Shown one piece after another: positions 33,290 to 41,934 of a stretch of 64,000 bases of DNA. A program made the position numbers and the translations under genes. Origin of the DNA: Bacillus_BD sp963708895. GTDB taxonomy: Bacteria; Bacillota; Bacilli; Bacillales; Cytobacillaceae. The DNA is taken from positions 620,001-684,000 of the forward strand of contig CAVPUE010000002.1 of the NCBI GenBank assembly GCA_963708895.1. The letters are read 5' to 3'. The notes beneath the pieces were generated by a model, which saw nothing but the letters and a program-made list of their open reading frames with translations, made no database searches and was not told the DNA's origin. Each line of letters opens with the position of its first letter. The stretch's first letter is position 1.

Positions 33290-33971
33290 TAAATATATAT
33301 TCTTGACTCTAGTTGCTCTTGTTTTTGGTTTTATGATTTCCTACTCGTATCATTTAACTTCCGAACAGCCTAGTGATTCAAAATTAATGAGTAGTCAGTA
33401 TGAAAGAGATATGCAGTTAAGGAATGAAATCATTGCACAAGAAGAAAAAAATCAAGAGTTACAAAAAGAATTGGATGAAGTACAAAAACATTTGTTAGAA
33501 ATTGAACAAGAACTTGCAGATGAAACGCAAGTTTATTACAACCTTACTGAGGATACAGAAAAATATAGGATGTTTTTGGGGAAAGTTAAAATAAAAGGTA
33601 GCGGTGTACAGGTCACTTTATCAGATGCAGATTATAATCCAAACGAGCATCATGCTAATCAATATATTGTACATGAGCATCATGTTTTTAAAGTCATTAA
33701 TGAACTTAATATTTCAGGTGCAAGCGCCATTTCCGTGAATGGACAGAGATTATCACATGACTCATACATACTCTGTAATGGACCGGTCATCGAAATTGAT
33801 GGTCAGAAGCATCCCGCTCCTTTTGTTATCACAGCGATTGGAGATGCTGACACAATGGAAGCTGCTCTTAATATTAGAGGTGGGGTCAAAGATCTATTAG
33901 TTAATGAAAATGTGCAATTTTCTTTGGAAAAAAAGGATACCTTGATGATCGATACAAAATTAAAAAGTTAA
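33255..33971 (+). CDS. ylxW: DUF881 family protein YlxW
   Basis: A 238-aa protein with one N-terminal transmembrane helix (about 12-30), a long coiled coil (about 45-90) and a DUF881 domain (about 95-238; KVKIKGSGVQVTLSDADYNP, HHVFKVINELNISGASAISVNGQR, and the end of the domain with GDADTMEAALNIRGG). The function of DUF881 proteins is unknown; they are paired here in the division cluster. I chose the ATG at 33255, which overlaps divIB; an ATG at 33246 is also possible. A paralogue follows. Confidence 0.87.
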   Translation: MKTKKTKKTLNSKYIFLTLVALVFGFMISYSYHLTSEQPSDSKLMSSQYERDMQLRNEIIAQEEKNQELQKELDEVQKHLLEIEQELADETQVYYNLTEDTEKYRMFLGKVKIKGSGVQVTLSDADYNPNEHHANQYIVHEHHVFKVINELNISGASAISVNGQRLSHDSYILCNGPVIEIDGQKHPAPFVITAIGDADTMEAALNIRGGVKDLLVNENVQFSLEKKDTLMIDTKLKS

Positions 33972-34002
33972 TTCTTGAGTGGTAAAGCAAGGAGAATTTG
34001 AT

Positions 34003-34728
34003 TTGAAGGGGAAAAACTATATTAGTATGTCTGTTATCACGCTTATCATTGGGGTTATGTTGGCCATTCAATATCAAACGGTTAAAGAACCAGTGGTGAG
34101 AGACACACGTGATACATTTGAGTTAAGAGAAGACCTGGTAAAAGAAAAAGAGAGGTATTTAAGTTTATCCCGTGAAATTGATTCAAATGAAGAAAAAATT
34201 GAACAATATGAAACAGAAAGAGTTCAAAGTAAGGAATATGTGTTAAAAGAAACATTAAATGAACTAAAAGCAGAAGCAGGTTTAACAGAAATACAAACAC
34301 CTGGTATCATCATTCAAATTGATTACGCAAATGAGCAGTTATTATTAGGTCAAATGGTGAATCCGGTTTCAGCATACTTAATACAAAGTCTTATTAATGA
34401 ATTAAATCAATATGGTGCAAAACATATTGCATTAAATGAAAATAGATTGATCAATACTTCCGTGATACGAGAGATAAATGGAGAAACAAAAGTGGATGGT
34501 TACTCACTTGATCAAATACCGATTACGATTAAGGTCGGGGTAGAGGATATCAAAACCGCTGAAGAATTGTATAATCGTATACAAATCTCAAAATCCTCTG
34601 AAGAATTTTTTGTTGAAAATTATCGTTTATCCACCTCAGCTCCTCTGTCTAAAGTAACGATTCCTGCATACAAAGATAGTATCAGAATTCGAAACATGGA
34701 GATTGCAGAGACTGAAAAAGGAGGGTAA
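34003..34728 (+). CDS. ylxX: DUF881 family protein YlxX
   Basis: A 241-aa paralogue of YlxW with the same layout: transmembrane helix (about 7-25), coiled coil (about 38-85) and DUF881 domain (GLTEIQTPGIIIQIDYAN, LIQSLINELNQYGAKHIALN, NRLINTSVIREING). The start is TTG at 34003, 7 bases after AAGGAGA. The GTG at 33979 is upstream of that site and would add eight polar residues. It is followed 3 bases later by sbp, so the ylxW-ylxX-sbp genes are surely co-transcribed. Confidence 0.87.
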   Translation: MKGKNYISMSVITLIIGVMLAIQYQTVKEPVVRDTRDTFELREDLVKEKERYLSLSREIDSNEEKIEQYETERVQSKEYVLKETLNELKAEAGLTEIQTPGIIIQIDYANEQLLLGQMVNPVSAYLIQSLINELNQYGAKHIALNENRLINTSVIREINGETKVDGYSLDQIPITIKVGVEDIKTAEELYNRIQISKSSEEFFVENYRLSTSAPLSKVTIPAYKDSIRIRNMEIAETEKGG

Positions 34729-34731
34729 ATC

Positions 34732-35085
34732 ATGTGGCTTCCTATAATTGGATTAATTGTAGGTTTATTTCTTGGTTTTTTAACTGATATTAAAATACCA
34801 GTTGAATATTCAAATTATTTATCCATCGCGGTTCTAGCAGCTTTAGATACATTGGTAGGGGGAATGAGAGCACATCTACAAAATTCATATGATGAAAAAG
34901 TATTTGTTTCTGGTTTTTTCTTTAATATTATTTTAGCTGCAAGTTTAGCTTTTCTAGGTGTCCATCTTGGTGTAGACTTATATTTAGCAGCTGTTTTTGC
35001 CTTCGGAGTTAGACTATTTCAAAATATTGCCGTAATACGCAGAATCTTATTGGTAAAATGGTCTGCAAGGAAGGAAAAAGTGTAA
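34732..35085 (+). CDS. sbp: Small basic protein Sbp
   Basis: A 117-aa membrane protein of the small basic protein family (DUF1290), always found before ftsA in Bacillus. It has three to four hydrophobic helices, the conserved LAALDTLVGGMRAHLQ near residues 36-51, and a basic C-terminal tail. No function is established. GGAGGG lies 8 bases before the ATG, within the end of ylxX. Confidence 0.92.
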   Translation: MWLPIIGLIVGLFLGFLTDIKIPVEYSNYLSIAVLAALDTLVGGMRAHLQNSYDEKVFVSGFFFNIILAASLAFLGVHLGVDLYLAAVFAFGVRLFQNIAVIRRILLVKWSARKEKV

Positions 35086-35287
35086 AAAATCATTTTTTAT
35101 AAAGGGAATATAGTAAATTTGACGAATAATTTTAAGACAAAAGAAAAAATGACTAATAAAGTAAATTAGATAAATCAATCAACAAACTGTGAAAATATAA
35201 ATATTAGTCGCAAATCAGTCAAATAAAATGATTGCAAGTTTAGACATTTGTTTTTCAATTAGGAATTGTAAAGGGAGGTGCCATAGA

Positions 35288-36571
35288 ATGAACAGCAATG
35301 AAATATACGTAAGCCTTGACATCGGTACATCCAGTGTGAAAGTAATCATAGGTGAAATGGTGAATGATGCACTTAATATTATCGGAGTAGGAAATGTTCC
35401 TTCTGAAGGATTACGCAAAGGTTCAATTGTTGATATAGATGAAACCGTTCATTCTATTAAGAGGGCAATAGAACAGGCTGAGAGAATGATTGGTATGGAT
35501 ATTCGACAAGTGATCGTCGGAATAACAGGAAATCATATTATGCTTCAGTCTTCACACGGAGTTGTAGCCGTTTCAAGCGAAAATAGGGAGATTACGGATG
35601 ATGATATTGCCAGGGTTATTGATGCAGCTCAAGTAGTATCAATTCCTCCAGAAAGAGAAATAATTGATATAATCCCCAAACAATTTATTGTCGATGGTCT
35701 TGATGAAATTCATGATCCAAGAGGTATGATCGGTGTACGTCTTGAGATGGAAGGTACGATTATAACTGGATCTAAAACGATTCTACATAATATTTTACGA
35801 TGTGTAGAAAAAGCAGGGTTGGAAATCTTAGATATCACCTTACAACCTTTAGCGGCTGGTGCTTATGCACTTTCGAAGGATGAGAAAAATCTTGGCGTTA
35901 CCCTCATTGATATTGGTGGAGGATCAACGACGATCGCTCTATTTGATCAAGGGGAACTTGTCTCTACTACTGTTCTTCCTGTAGGTGGAGATCATATTAC
36001 AAAAGATATTTCGATTGGACTTCGTACGTCATCCGAAGAAGCTGAAAAGATCAAGCTAAAATATGGTCATGCCTTTTATGATCATGCTTCTGAAGATGTG
36101 ACTTTTAATGTGTCAATTATTGGCAGTGATCAACATCAACAATTTAATCAATTAGAAATTAGTGATATTATTGAAGCAAGAATGGAAGAAATATTTGATT
36201 TAATCATTGCTGAATTAAATCGTATTGGAGTTCAAGATGTACCAGGTGGGTTTGTATTGACTGGAGGAGTAGCGAATACACCAGGAATTTTAGAGATTGC
36301 TCAAATCATATTGCAAAATAGAGTCCGAATTGCTAGTCCGGATTATATAGGTGTAAGAGAACCACAATATACAACCGCAGTAGGGTTAATAAAATTTGCA
36401 TACAAGAACGCTAAAATCCAAGGTAGACAAATGAGTGCTGCCTCTGTAAACAAAGAGGTTAAGGAGAAGCGTCCAGTCAAACAAACTCAAGCAAAACCAA
36501 AAGTTGAAAAACAACCTGAGGAAAAAGTTACTACAAAAATGAAAAAGTTTTTTGGTTACTTTTTCGAATAA
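35288..36571 (+). CDS. ftsA: Cell division protein FtsA
   Basis: A 427-aa actin-like ATPase that tethers FtsZ to the membrane. N-terminal SLDIGTSSVKVIIGE is the phosphate-1 loop, IDIGGGSTTIALF near residue 215 is phosphate-2, and FVLTGGVANTPGI near 320 is the adenosine motif. The SHS2 (1C) domain lies between about 85 and 165. The C-terminal amphipathic helix (MKKFFGYFFE) is the membrane-targeting sequence. GGGAGGTG lies 7 bases before the ATG at 35288; earlier in-frame starts would add unrelated residues. ftsZ follows 85 bases later. Confidence 0.97.
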   Translation: MNSNEIYVSLDIGTSSVKVIIGEMVNDALNIIGVGNVPSEGLRKGSIVDIDETVHSIKRAIEQAERMIGMDIRQVIVGITGNHIMLQSSHGVVAVSSENREITDDDIARVIDAAQVVSIPPEREIIDIIPKQFIVDGLDEIHDPRGMIGVRLEMEGTIITGSKTILHNILRCVEKAGLEILDITLQPLAAGAYALSKDEKNLGVTLIDIGGGSTTIALFDQGELVSTTVLPVGGDHITKDISIGLRTSSEEAEKIKLKYGHAFYDHASEDVTFNVSIIGSDQHQQFNQLEISDIIEARMEEIFDLIIAELNRIGVQDVPGGFVLTGGVANTPGILEIAQIILQNRVRIASPDYIGVREPQYTTAVGLIKFAYKNAKIQGRQMSAASVNKEVKEKRPVKQTQAKPKVEKQPEEKVTTKMKKFFGYFFE

Positions 36572-36656
36572 TAATTGTGAAATAATACACTGATATAATG
36601 TAGCAATTCAAGTAGACGGTGCTATCAGGAATATCGACGAATTAGGAGGATTTGTC

Positions 36657-37808
36657 ATGCTGGAATTCGAATCAAGTATAGATACATTAGCAACAATAAA
36701 GGTTATAGGGGTTGGCGGTGGAGGAAATAACGCGGTCAATCGTATGATCGAGCATGGTGTACAAGGTGTTGAATTTATTTCTGTCAATACCGATGCACAA
36801 GCACTTAATCTTTCGAAAGCAGAAATCAAAATGCAAATAGGCGCCAAACTAACTAGAGGTCTTGGTGCAGGAGCAAACCCTGAAGTAGGTAAAAAAGCCG
36901 CTGAAGAAAGCAAAGAACAAATTGAAGCTGCCTTACAAGGTGCTGATATGGTTTTTGTTACTTGTGGTATGGGAGGCGGAACAGGAACTGGTGCTGCTCC
37001 TGTAGTTGCTCAAATTGCTCGAGACTTAGGTGCTTTAACAGTTGGTGTTGTGACAAGACCCTTCTCATTTGAAGGTAGAAAAAGAGCGACACAAGCCACT
37101 GGCGGTATTGCTTCAATGAAAGAATCAGTAGATACGTTAATCGTGATTCCAAATGACAGACTACTTGAAATTGTAGATAAGAGTACCCCAATGCTTGAAG
37201 CGTTTCGTGAAGCTGATAATGTACTTCGTCAAGGGGTTCAAGGGATTTCTGATTTAATTGCTGTACCAGGATTAATTAATCTTGACTTTGCCGATGTGAA
37301 AACCATCATGTCAAATAAAGGCTCAGCATTGATGGGAATCGGTGTAGCTGCTGGTGAAAATCGTGCAGCTGAAGCAGCTAAAAAGGCGATTTCATCTCCG
37401 CTCTTAGAAACATCAATCGATGGTGCGCAAGGTGTTTTATTAAACATCACTGGTGGATCCAATTTAAGCTTATATGAAGTTCAAGAGGCTGCAGATATTG
37501 TAGCTACTGCATCCGATCAAGAAGTAAATATGATTTTTGGGTCTGTTATTAACGATAATTTAAAAGATGAAATTGTTGTTACGGTAATTGCAACAGGGTT
37601 TAACGAAGAGATTATTCAACCAAAACCGACTAGACCTGCATTAGGACAACAACAACAAAAGCCTGTTTCAGGTATGCCTAAAAGAGAACCAAAGCGTGAG
37701 GAAGCACCACAACAAGAACCAACTCGGAATACTCCACCTCAGCAACAACAAGGCGAGGATATTTTAGATATTCCAACCTTTTTACGAAATCGTAATAGAA
37801 GAAGATAA
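36657..37808 (+). CDS. ftsZ: Cell division GTPase FtsZ
   Basis: A 383-aa tubulin homologue that forms the Z ring. GTP-binding motifs: IKVIGVGGGGNNAVNRMI near residues 14-31 and the tubulin signature GGGTGTGAAPVVA near 104-116. The T7 synergy loop is LINLDFADVKTIM near 205. A Gln-rich linker (about 320-368) leads to the conserved C-terminal peptide DILDIPTFLRNRNRR that binds FtsA, SepF and EzrA. TTAGGAGGA precedes the ATG. A strong terminator ends the operon. Confidence 0.98.
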   Translation: MLEFESSIDTLATIKVIGVGGGGNNAVNRMIEHGVQGVEFISVNTDAQALNLSKAEIKMQIGAKLTRGLGAGANPEVGKKAAEESKEQIEAALQGADMVFVTCGMGGGTGTGAAPVVAQIARDLGALTVGVVTRPFSFEGRKRATQATGGIASMKESVDTLIVIPNDRLLEIVDKSTPMLEAFREADNVLRQGVQGISDLIAVPGLINLDFADVKTIMSNKGSALMGIGVAAGENRAAEAAKKAISSPLLETSIDGAQGVLLNITGGSNLSLYEVQEAADIVATASDQEVNMIFGSVINDNLKDEIVVTVIATGFNEEIIQPKPTRPALGQQQQKPVSGMPKREPKREEAPQQEPTRNTPPQQQQGEDILDIPTFLRNRNRRR

Positions 37809-37810
37809 GA

Positions 37811-37845
37811 AAAAAAGCAAAGTCAAACGCGACTTTGCTTTTTTT
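37811..37845 (+). terminator. Strong terminator after ftsZ
   Basis: A perfect 13-bp stem AAAAAGCAAAGTC and complement with a 7-base loop and T tract. Confidence 0.92.
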
Positions 37846-37934
37846 ATGGGTTATTGGAGTTATTTATGAATATTTAGAAGTTTGACAAAATGCGGTGGGA
37901 ATAGTGGAAATTATTGCTTTTTTATAACCAGAAA

Positions 37935-37968
37935 GTGACACACTTCCACAGCTCTTATACGGTATACT
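37935..37968 (+). promoter_or_regulatory. spoIIG promoter with 22-bp spacing (Spo0A-dependent type)
   Basis: GTGACA (37935-37940), 22 bp, TATACT (37963-37968), 41 bases before the spoIIGA start. The B. subtilis spoIIG promoter is known for the same unusual 22-bp spacing, and is read by SigA polymerase only with Spo0A-P. A TTTGACA at 37881-37887 (reverse TGTCAAA, close to the TGTCGAA 0A box) and the TGTCAC complement over the -35 are possible Spo0A sites; that part is inference. Confidence 0.65.
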
Positions 37969-38009
37969 TTTTCATACAGTTTAATAAATTCATAGAGGAG
38001 GATGCTATT

Positions 38010-38975
38010 TTGGCTATGTATCTTGATATTATTTGGCTATTAAATTTTTTATTCGATAGCCTCCTCCTATATTTAACTGCCATCATTTTAAAAAGGGATA
38101 TTGTATTATGGAGAATTTTAATAGGTGGCTTCATTGGCTCTAGCATTATTATATTATCGATTACACCTTACAATGCTACTTTTAGTCATCCATTCATGAA
38201 ATTAGTGTTTTCCATTACAATGGTGCTTGCTGTATTTGGTTATAAAAGGTTTAAATTTTTTTTAACCGGGTTAATGACATTTTATTTAACTACTTTTCTT
38301 ATTGGGGGATCACTGATTGGTATTCATTATTTTATCCAGTTTGATATGAATCTTTCAACTTCATTGTTTTTAGCAAATGTTAAAGGGTTTGGTGATCCAA
38401 TCAGTTGGTTATTTGTCGTGCTGGGTTTTCCGCTTGCATGGCATTTTTCTAGAAAGAATTTTGAGAGAATAGAAGTGACTAAGATTCAGTACGATCAGCT
38501 TGTGGTAGTAGAAATAGAATTCGAAGAAAATAGATATACATTAAAGGGGCTGGTTGATAGTGGAAATCAACTATATGATCCGATTACGAAACTGCCAGTG
38601 ATGTTTGTGTCGATCAAGCAGATTATTAATGAGTTGCCCCAAGAGTTAAAAATGATTGCTGAAGATGCAGAGGCTGTCATTATGGGGGAAAAATCGGTTG
38701 ACTCGAAATGGGAGAATAAAATGCGAATCATCCCATACAAAGTAATGGGAAAAGAACATCAATTAATCATTGCCTTTAAACCAGATCGCTTAATCATCAA
38801 ACAAAATAATCGAGACGTAATGCTAGTTGAAAAAGGCTTAGTCTCTTTAACTACCCAACAGTTGTCTTCTGATGATTCATTTCAATGTATTGTCCATCCA
38901 AAAATGGTAATCGATGGGAAACGAATAGATATGATGGGGGAAGGTAGCAAGGAGTCAATGGAGAAAATTGTTTGA
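38010..38975 (+). CDS. spoIIGA: Sporulation sigma-E factor-processing peptidase SpoIIGA
   Basis: A 321-aa novel-type aspartic protease that converts pro-SigE to SigE in the mother cell. The N-terminal half has five transmembrane segments (residues about 5-160). The C-terminal half carries the catalytic aspartate in LKGLVDSGNQLYDP near residues 181-194, with the family DSGN signature. TTG at 38010 is chosen, 8 bases after GAGGAGG; the in-frame ATG at 38016 is 14 bases away and is the alternative. It is the first gene of the spoIIG operon, and sigE follows. Confidence 0.95.
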   Translation: MAMYLDIIWLLNFLFDSLLLYLTAIILKRDIVLWRILIGGFIGSSIIILSITPYNATFSHPFMKLVFSITMVLAVFGYKRFKFFLTGLMTFYLTTFLIGGSLIGIHYFIQFDMNLSTSLFLANVKGFGDPISWLFVVLGFPLAWHFSRKNFERIEVTKIQYDQLVVVEIEFEENRYTLKGLVDSGNQLYDPITKLPVMFVSIKQIINELPQELKMIAEDAEAVIMGEKSVDSKWENKMRIIPYKVMGKEHQLIIAFKPDRLIIKQNNRDVMLVEKGLVSLTTQQLSSDDSFQCIVHPKMVIDGKRIDMMGEGSKESMEKIV

Positions 38976-39004
38976 GATTCTAAGAGAAAATGAGGAGGAA
39001 AATG

Positions 39005-39724
39005 ATGAGTAAATTAAAGCTGAAACTATCCTATTACTGGTATAAACTATTAATAAAACTAGGGCTAAAAACAGATGAAGTTTTCTATATAGGCGGAAGT
39101 GAAGCTTTACCACCTCCTCTTAATAAAGAAGAAGAGGCTCTCCTAATTGAAAAACTGCCGAATGGTGATAAAGCTGCCAGGTCGATTCTCATTGAACGTA
39201 ACTTAAGGCTAGTTGTCTATATTGCAAGGAAATTTGAAAATACAGGCATTAACATTGAAGATTTAATCAGCATCGGTACGATAGGTTTAATTAAAGCAGT
39301 GAATACGTTTAACCCAGAGAAGAAAATCAAACTTGCTACATATGCATCCCGTTGTATTGAAAATGAAATACTGATGTATTTACGACGAAATAATAAAATA
39401 CGGTCAGAAGTTTCTTTTGATGAACCATTGAATATTGATTGGGATGGAAATGAATTATTGTTATCGGATGTATTGGGAACAGAAGAAGATATTATTACAA
39501 AGGATCTTGAAGCTAGTGTTGATAAGAAACTCTTATTAAAGGCACTTCATCAGCTTTCAGACCGTGAAAAACAAATTATGGAGCTTAGATTTGGACTTGG
39601 GACAGGCGAGGAAAAGACGCAAAAAGATGTAGCGGATATGTTAGGGATTTCTCAATCATACATTTCTAGACTAGAAAAAAGGATTATCAAAAGACTGAAA
39701 AAAGAGTTCAATAAGATGGTCTAA
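39005..39724 (+). CDS. sigE: RNA polymerase sporulation sigma factor SigE
   Basis: A 239-aa early mother-cell sigma factor, made as an inactive precursor. The first 27-29 residues form the pro-sequence (SKLKLKLSYYWYKLLIKLGL), and the SpoIIGA cleavage region EVFYIGGSEALPPPL is intact. Region 2 is NLRLVVYIARKFENTGINIE and DLISIGTIGLIKAV; region 4 has LSDREKQIMELRFGL and the helix-turn-helix VADMLGISQSYISRLEKR. I chose the ATG at 39005, 6 bases after GAGGAGG, giving the same length as in B. subtilis. It is followed by a terminator. Confidence 0.98.
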   Translation: MSKLKLKLSYYWYKLLIKLGLKTDEVFYIGGSEALPPPLNKEEEALLIEKLPNGDKAARSILIERNLRLVVYIARKFENTGINIEDLISIGTIGLIKAVNTFNPEKKIKLATYASRCIENEILMYLRRNNKIRSEVSFDEPLNIDWDGNELLLSDVLGTEEDIITKDLEASVDKKLLLKALHQLSDREKQIMELRFGLGTGEEKTQKDVADMLGISQSYISRLEKRIIKRLKKEFNKMV

Positions 39725-39750
39725 AATTAATTTTTTTTGCAAGAAAATGC

Positions 39751-39790
39751 GGTAGAATTCTACACTTTGTGAGAATTCTACCTTTTTTTG
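39751..39790 (+). terminator. Terminator between sigE and sigG
   Basis: A perfect 11-bp stem GGTAGAATTCT / AGAATTCTACC with a 10-base loop and a run of seven T. Confidence 0.9.
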
Positions 39791-39812
39791 TCCTTTTCCA
39801 CACTTTTATAAA

Positions 39813-39842
39813 TGCATATTTTTCCTTACAGGGGAAATACTG
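39813..39842 (+). promoter_or_regulatory. Candidate SigF/SigG promoter for sigG
   Basis: TGCATA (39813-39818), 14 bp, GGAAATACTG (39833-39842). This fits the forespore consensus (GYATA, then GG-NN-A-N-A-N-TR) and lies 37 bases before the sigG start. In B. subtilis sigG is transcribed by SigF and then by SigG itself. Confidence 0.7.
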
Positions 39843-39879
39843 ATTTTTGTACAGCAACTCCTGTAAGGAGGGAAATGGA

Positions 39880-40662
39880 TTGACTCGAAACAAAGTTGAA
39901 ATTTGCGGTGTTGATACATCAAAACTTCCAGTATTAAAGAATGAAGAAATGAGATTGCTTTTTAAAAGAGTACAGCAAGAAGGAGATCTATCCGCACGTG
40001 AACAGCTCGTTAACGGAAATTTGCGCCTCGTATTAAGTGTGATTCAACGCTTTAATAATAGAGGAGAGTACGTTGATGATCTATTTCAAGTTGGCTGTAT
40101 TGGACTTATGAAATCAATTGATAATTTTGATTTAAGTCAAAACGTGAAGTTTTCTACGTATGCTGTCCCAATGATTATTGGAGAAATACGGCGATATTTA
40201 AGGGATAATAACCCGATTCGTGTTTCTAGGTCATTACGTGACATCGCATACAAAGCATTACAAGTTCGAGAACGCTTAATGAGCAAAACATCACGGGAGC
40301 CTACAGCTGAAGAAATTGCCAAAGAACTTGATGTTCCACATGAAGAAATTGTTTTTGCACTTGATGCTATTCAAGATCCAGTCTCGCTTTTTGAACCCAT
40401 TTATAATGATGGGGGGGATCCAATTTTTGTCGTAGATCAAATAAGTGATGAAAAGAATAAAGACATTCATTGGATTGAAGAAATTGCCCTTAAAGAAGGG
40501 ATGCGAAGATTAAATGAACGAGAAAAATTGATCTTAAGAAAGAGGTTTTTTCAAGGTAAAACTCAAATGGAGGTTGCAGAAGAAATTGGGATATCCCAAG
40601 CGCAAGTTTCCCGTTTAGAAAAAGCTGCAATCAAACAAATGAATAAAAACATTCAAAGTTAA
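39880..40662 (+). CDS. sigG: RNA polymerase sporulation sigma factor SigG
   Basis: A 260-aa late forespore sigma factor. Nearly invariant sequence includes RNKVEICGVDTSKLPVLK at the N-terminus, NGNLRLVLSVIQRFNNRGEY (region 2.1-2.2), DLFQVGCIGLMKSIDNFDLS, SRSLRDIAYKALQVRERL and the region 4 helix-turn-helix VAEEIGISQAQVSRLEKAA. The start is TTG at 39880, 8 bases after AAGGAGG; the ATG at 39847 lies upstream of that site. It has its own forespore-type promoter and a terminator on each side. Confidence 0.98.
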   Translation: MTRNKVEICGVDTSKLPVLKNEEMRLLFKRVQQEGDLSAREQLVNGNLRLVLSVIQRFNNRGEYVDDLFQVGCIGLMKSIDNFDLSQNVKFSTYAVPMIIGEIRRYLRDNNPIRVSRSLRDIAYKALQVRERLMSKTSREPTAEEIAKELDVPHEEIVFALDAIQDPVSLFEPIYNDGGDPIFVVDQISDEKNKDIHWIEEIALKEGMRRLNEREKLILRKRFFQGKTQMEVAEEIGISQAQVSRLEKAAIKQMNKNIQS

Positions 40663-40690
40663 ACTGCCAAATCTGGCAGTTTTTTATTTT
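40661..40690 (+). terminator. Terminator after sigG
   Basis: An 8-bp stem AACTGCCA / TGGCAGTT with a 4-base loop and TTTTTATTTT; it overlaps the sigG stop. Confidence 0.87.
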
Positions 40691-40764
40691 TTATCGAAAG
40701 TACTCATTTTTACTCTATGGTTTGTCATATATATTTCATAAGGCGGATTTTAGGAGTGGAATAA

Positions 40765-41034
40765 ATGGTGAGAATCTCTGAATTTCAAATAAAAGATGTT
40801 GTGAATGTAGCTGATGGAAAAAAGCTTGGGAATATAAGTGATATTGACATAAGTATAGGAACTGGAAAGATAGAAGCGATTATTATTTCAGAAAATAGTA
40901 AAATTCTTGGCCTTTTCGGAAAAGATGAGGAAATTGTTATTCCTTGGCGAAATATTATGAAAATAGGTGAGGATGTTATACTTGTTAAATATAAAGAAAT
41001 GAATCATATGAGCATGGTAGACGAAGATGTATAG
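40765..41034 (+). CDS. ylmC: YlmC/YmxH-family PRC-barrel protein
   Basis: An 89-aa single PRC-barrel protein of the YlmC/YmxH sporulation family. Visible family sequence: RISEFQIKDVVNVADGKKLG, NISDIDISIGTGKIEAIII, and EEIVIPWRNIMKIGEDVILV. The biochemical role is unknown. TTAGGAGTG precedes the ATG. B. subtilis ylmA, which lies between sigG and ylmC there, is absent. pgeF follows 72 bases later. Confidence 0.9.
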   Translation: MVRISEFQIKDVVNVADGKKLGNISDIDISIGTGKIEAIIISENSKILGLFGKDEEIVIPWRNIMKIGEDVILVKYKEMNHMSMVDEDV

Positions 41035-41106
41035 TCTTTTTATTACTAGGAACTCCAATGGAAGTGTGTTAGAATATTTAAATATAAAATAGAAAGAGGG
41101 ATGACT

Positions 41107-41931
41107 ATGGATCCATTTGTTCTAAAAGAAAAAGAATATTTTTCCCTGCCAAATTGGGTCCAGAAATATCCCAATTTAACGGTTGGGTTTACCACCAAAA
41201 ATGGTGGTAACAGTAAAGCTGCTTTTGATAGTTTAAATATGGGGTTTCATGTTAAGGATCATGTGCAAGTCGTGTGTGATAACCGTGAAATTGTGGCGGA
41301 AAAACTAACTTTTCCAACCCAAAATTGGGTTGGAGCACAGCAAACACATGAAATAAAGATTAAAAAAATCTCAAAGCATGAAAAAGGCTATGGAGCTATG
41401 AACTATGAAACAGCCTTTAACGGTATCGATGGTTTTTATACCTTTGAGAATGATATTTTATTAACTTTATGTTTTGCTGATTGTGTTCCCATTTATTTCT
41501 TACACGGAGAATCCAGAGCAATTGGAATTGCACATGCTGGTTGGAAAGGTACTGTGGGCGGTATTGCTGCTGAGATGATTCGAAAATTTCAATCTGAAGG
41601 GATTGGGGCAAATGAGATTTCTGTGGTCATCGGGCCCTCAATTTGCGAAAATTGTTATATAGTAGATGACTATGTCATAAATTTAGTGCATAATAAACTA
41701 GAAGATGTCGTAATCTTGCCATATAATAAGATTAGTGACCATCAATATCAATTAAATTTAAAAGAATGTAATAGATTATTTTTAATAAAGGCAGGAGTGC
41801 CATCCGAAAACATACAAGTTACAAATTTATGTACTAGTTGTCAATCGGAACATTTCTATTCACATCGTAGAGATCAAGGTAAAACAGGACGTATGATCAG
41901 TTTTATTGGCTGGAAGGAGACAAATCTTTAA
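41107..41931 (+). CDS. pgeF: Peptidoglycan editing factor / purine nucleoside phosphorylase-like protein (YlmD)
   Basis: A 274-aa protein of the multicopper-polyphenol-oxidoreductase (YfiH/PgeF, laccase-domain) family. Metal-site residues are visible in GAQQTHE near residue 79, LCFADCVPIYF near 119-129 and IGIAHAGWKGTVGG near 139-152, then CTSCQSEHFYSHRRD. E. coli YfiH removes wrongly inserted serine from peptidoglycan precursors; other members act on adenosine. Which holds here is not evident. The ATG at 41107 is preferred: AAAGAGGG ends directly at the ATG at 41101, leaving it no spacing. Confidence 0.9.
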   Translation: MDPFVLKEKEYFSLPNWVQKYPNLTVGFTTKNGGNSKAAFDSLNMGFHVKDHVQVVCDNREIVAEKLTFPTQNWVGAQQTHEIKIKKISKHEKGYGAMNYETAFNGIDGFYTFENDILLTLCFADCVPIYFLHGESRAIGIAHAGWKGTVGGIAAEMIRKFQSEGIGANEISVVIGPSICENCYIVDDYVINLVHNKLEDVVILPYNKISDHQYQLNLKECNRLFLIKAGVPSENIQVTNLCTSCQSEHFYSHRRDQGKTGRMISFIGWKETNL

Positions 41932-41934
41932 AAA

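Noticed and set aside
37882..37887. Perfect TTGACA before spoIIGA taken as a -35
   Set aside because: No -10 lies 16-18 bp downstream, whereas the 22-bp GTGACA/TATACT pair matches the known spoIIG layout. It may instead be a Spo0A site.
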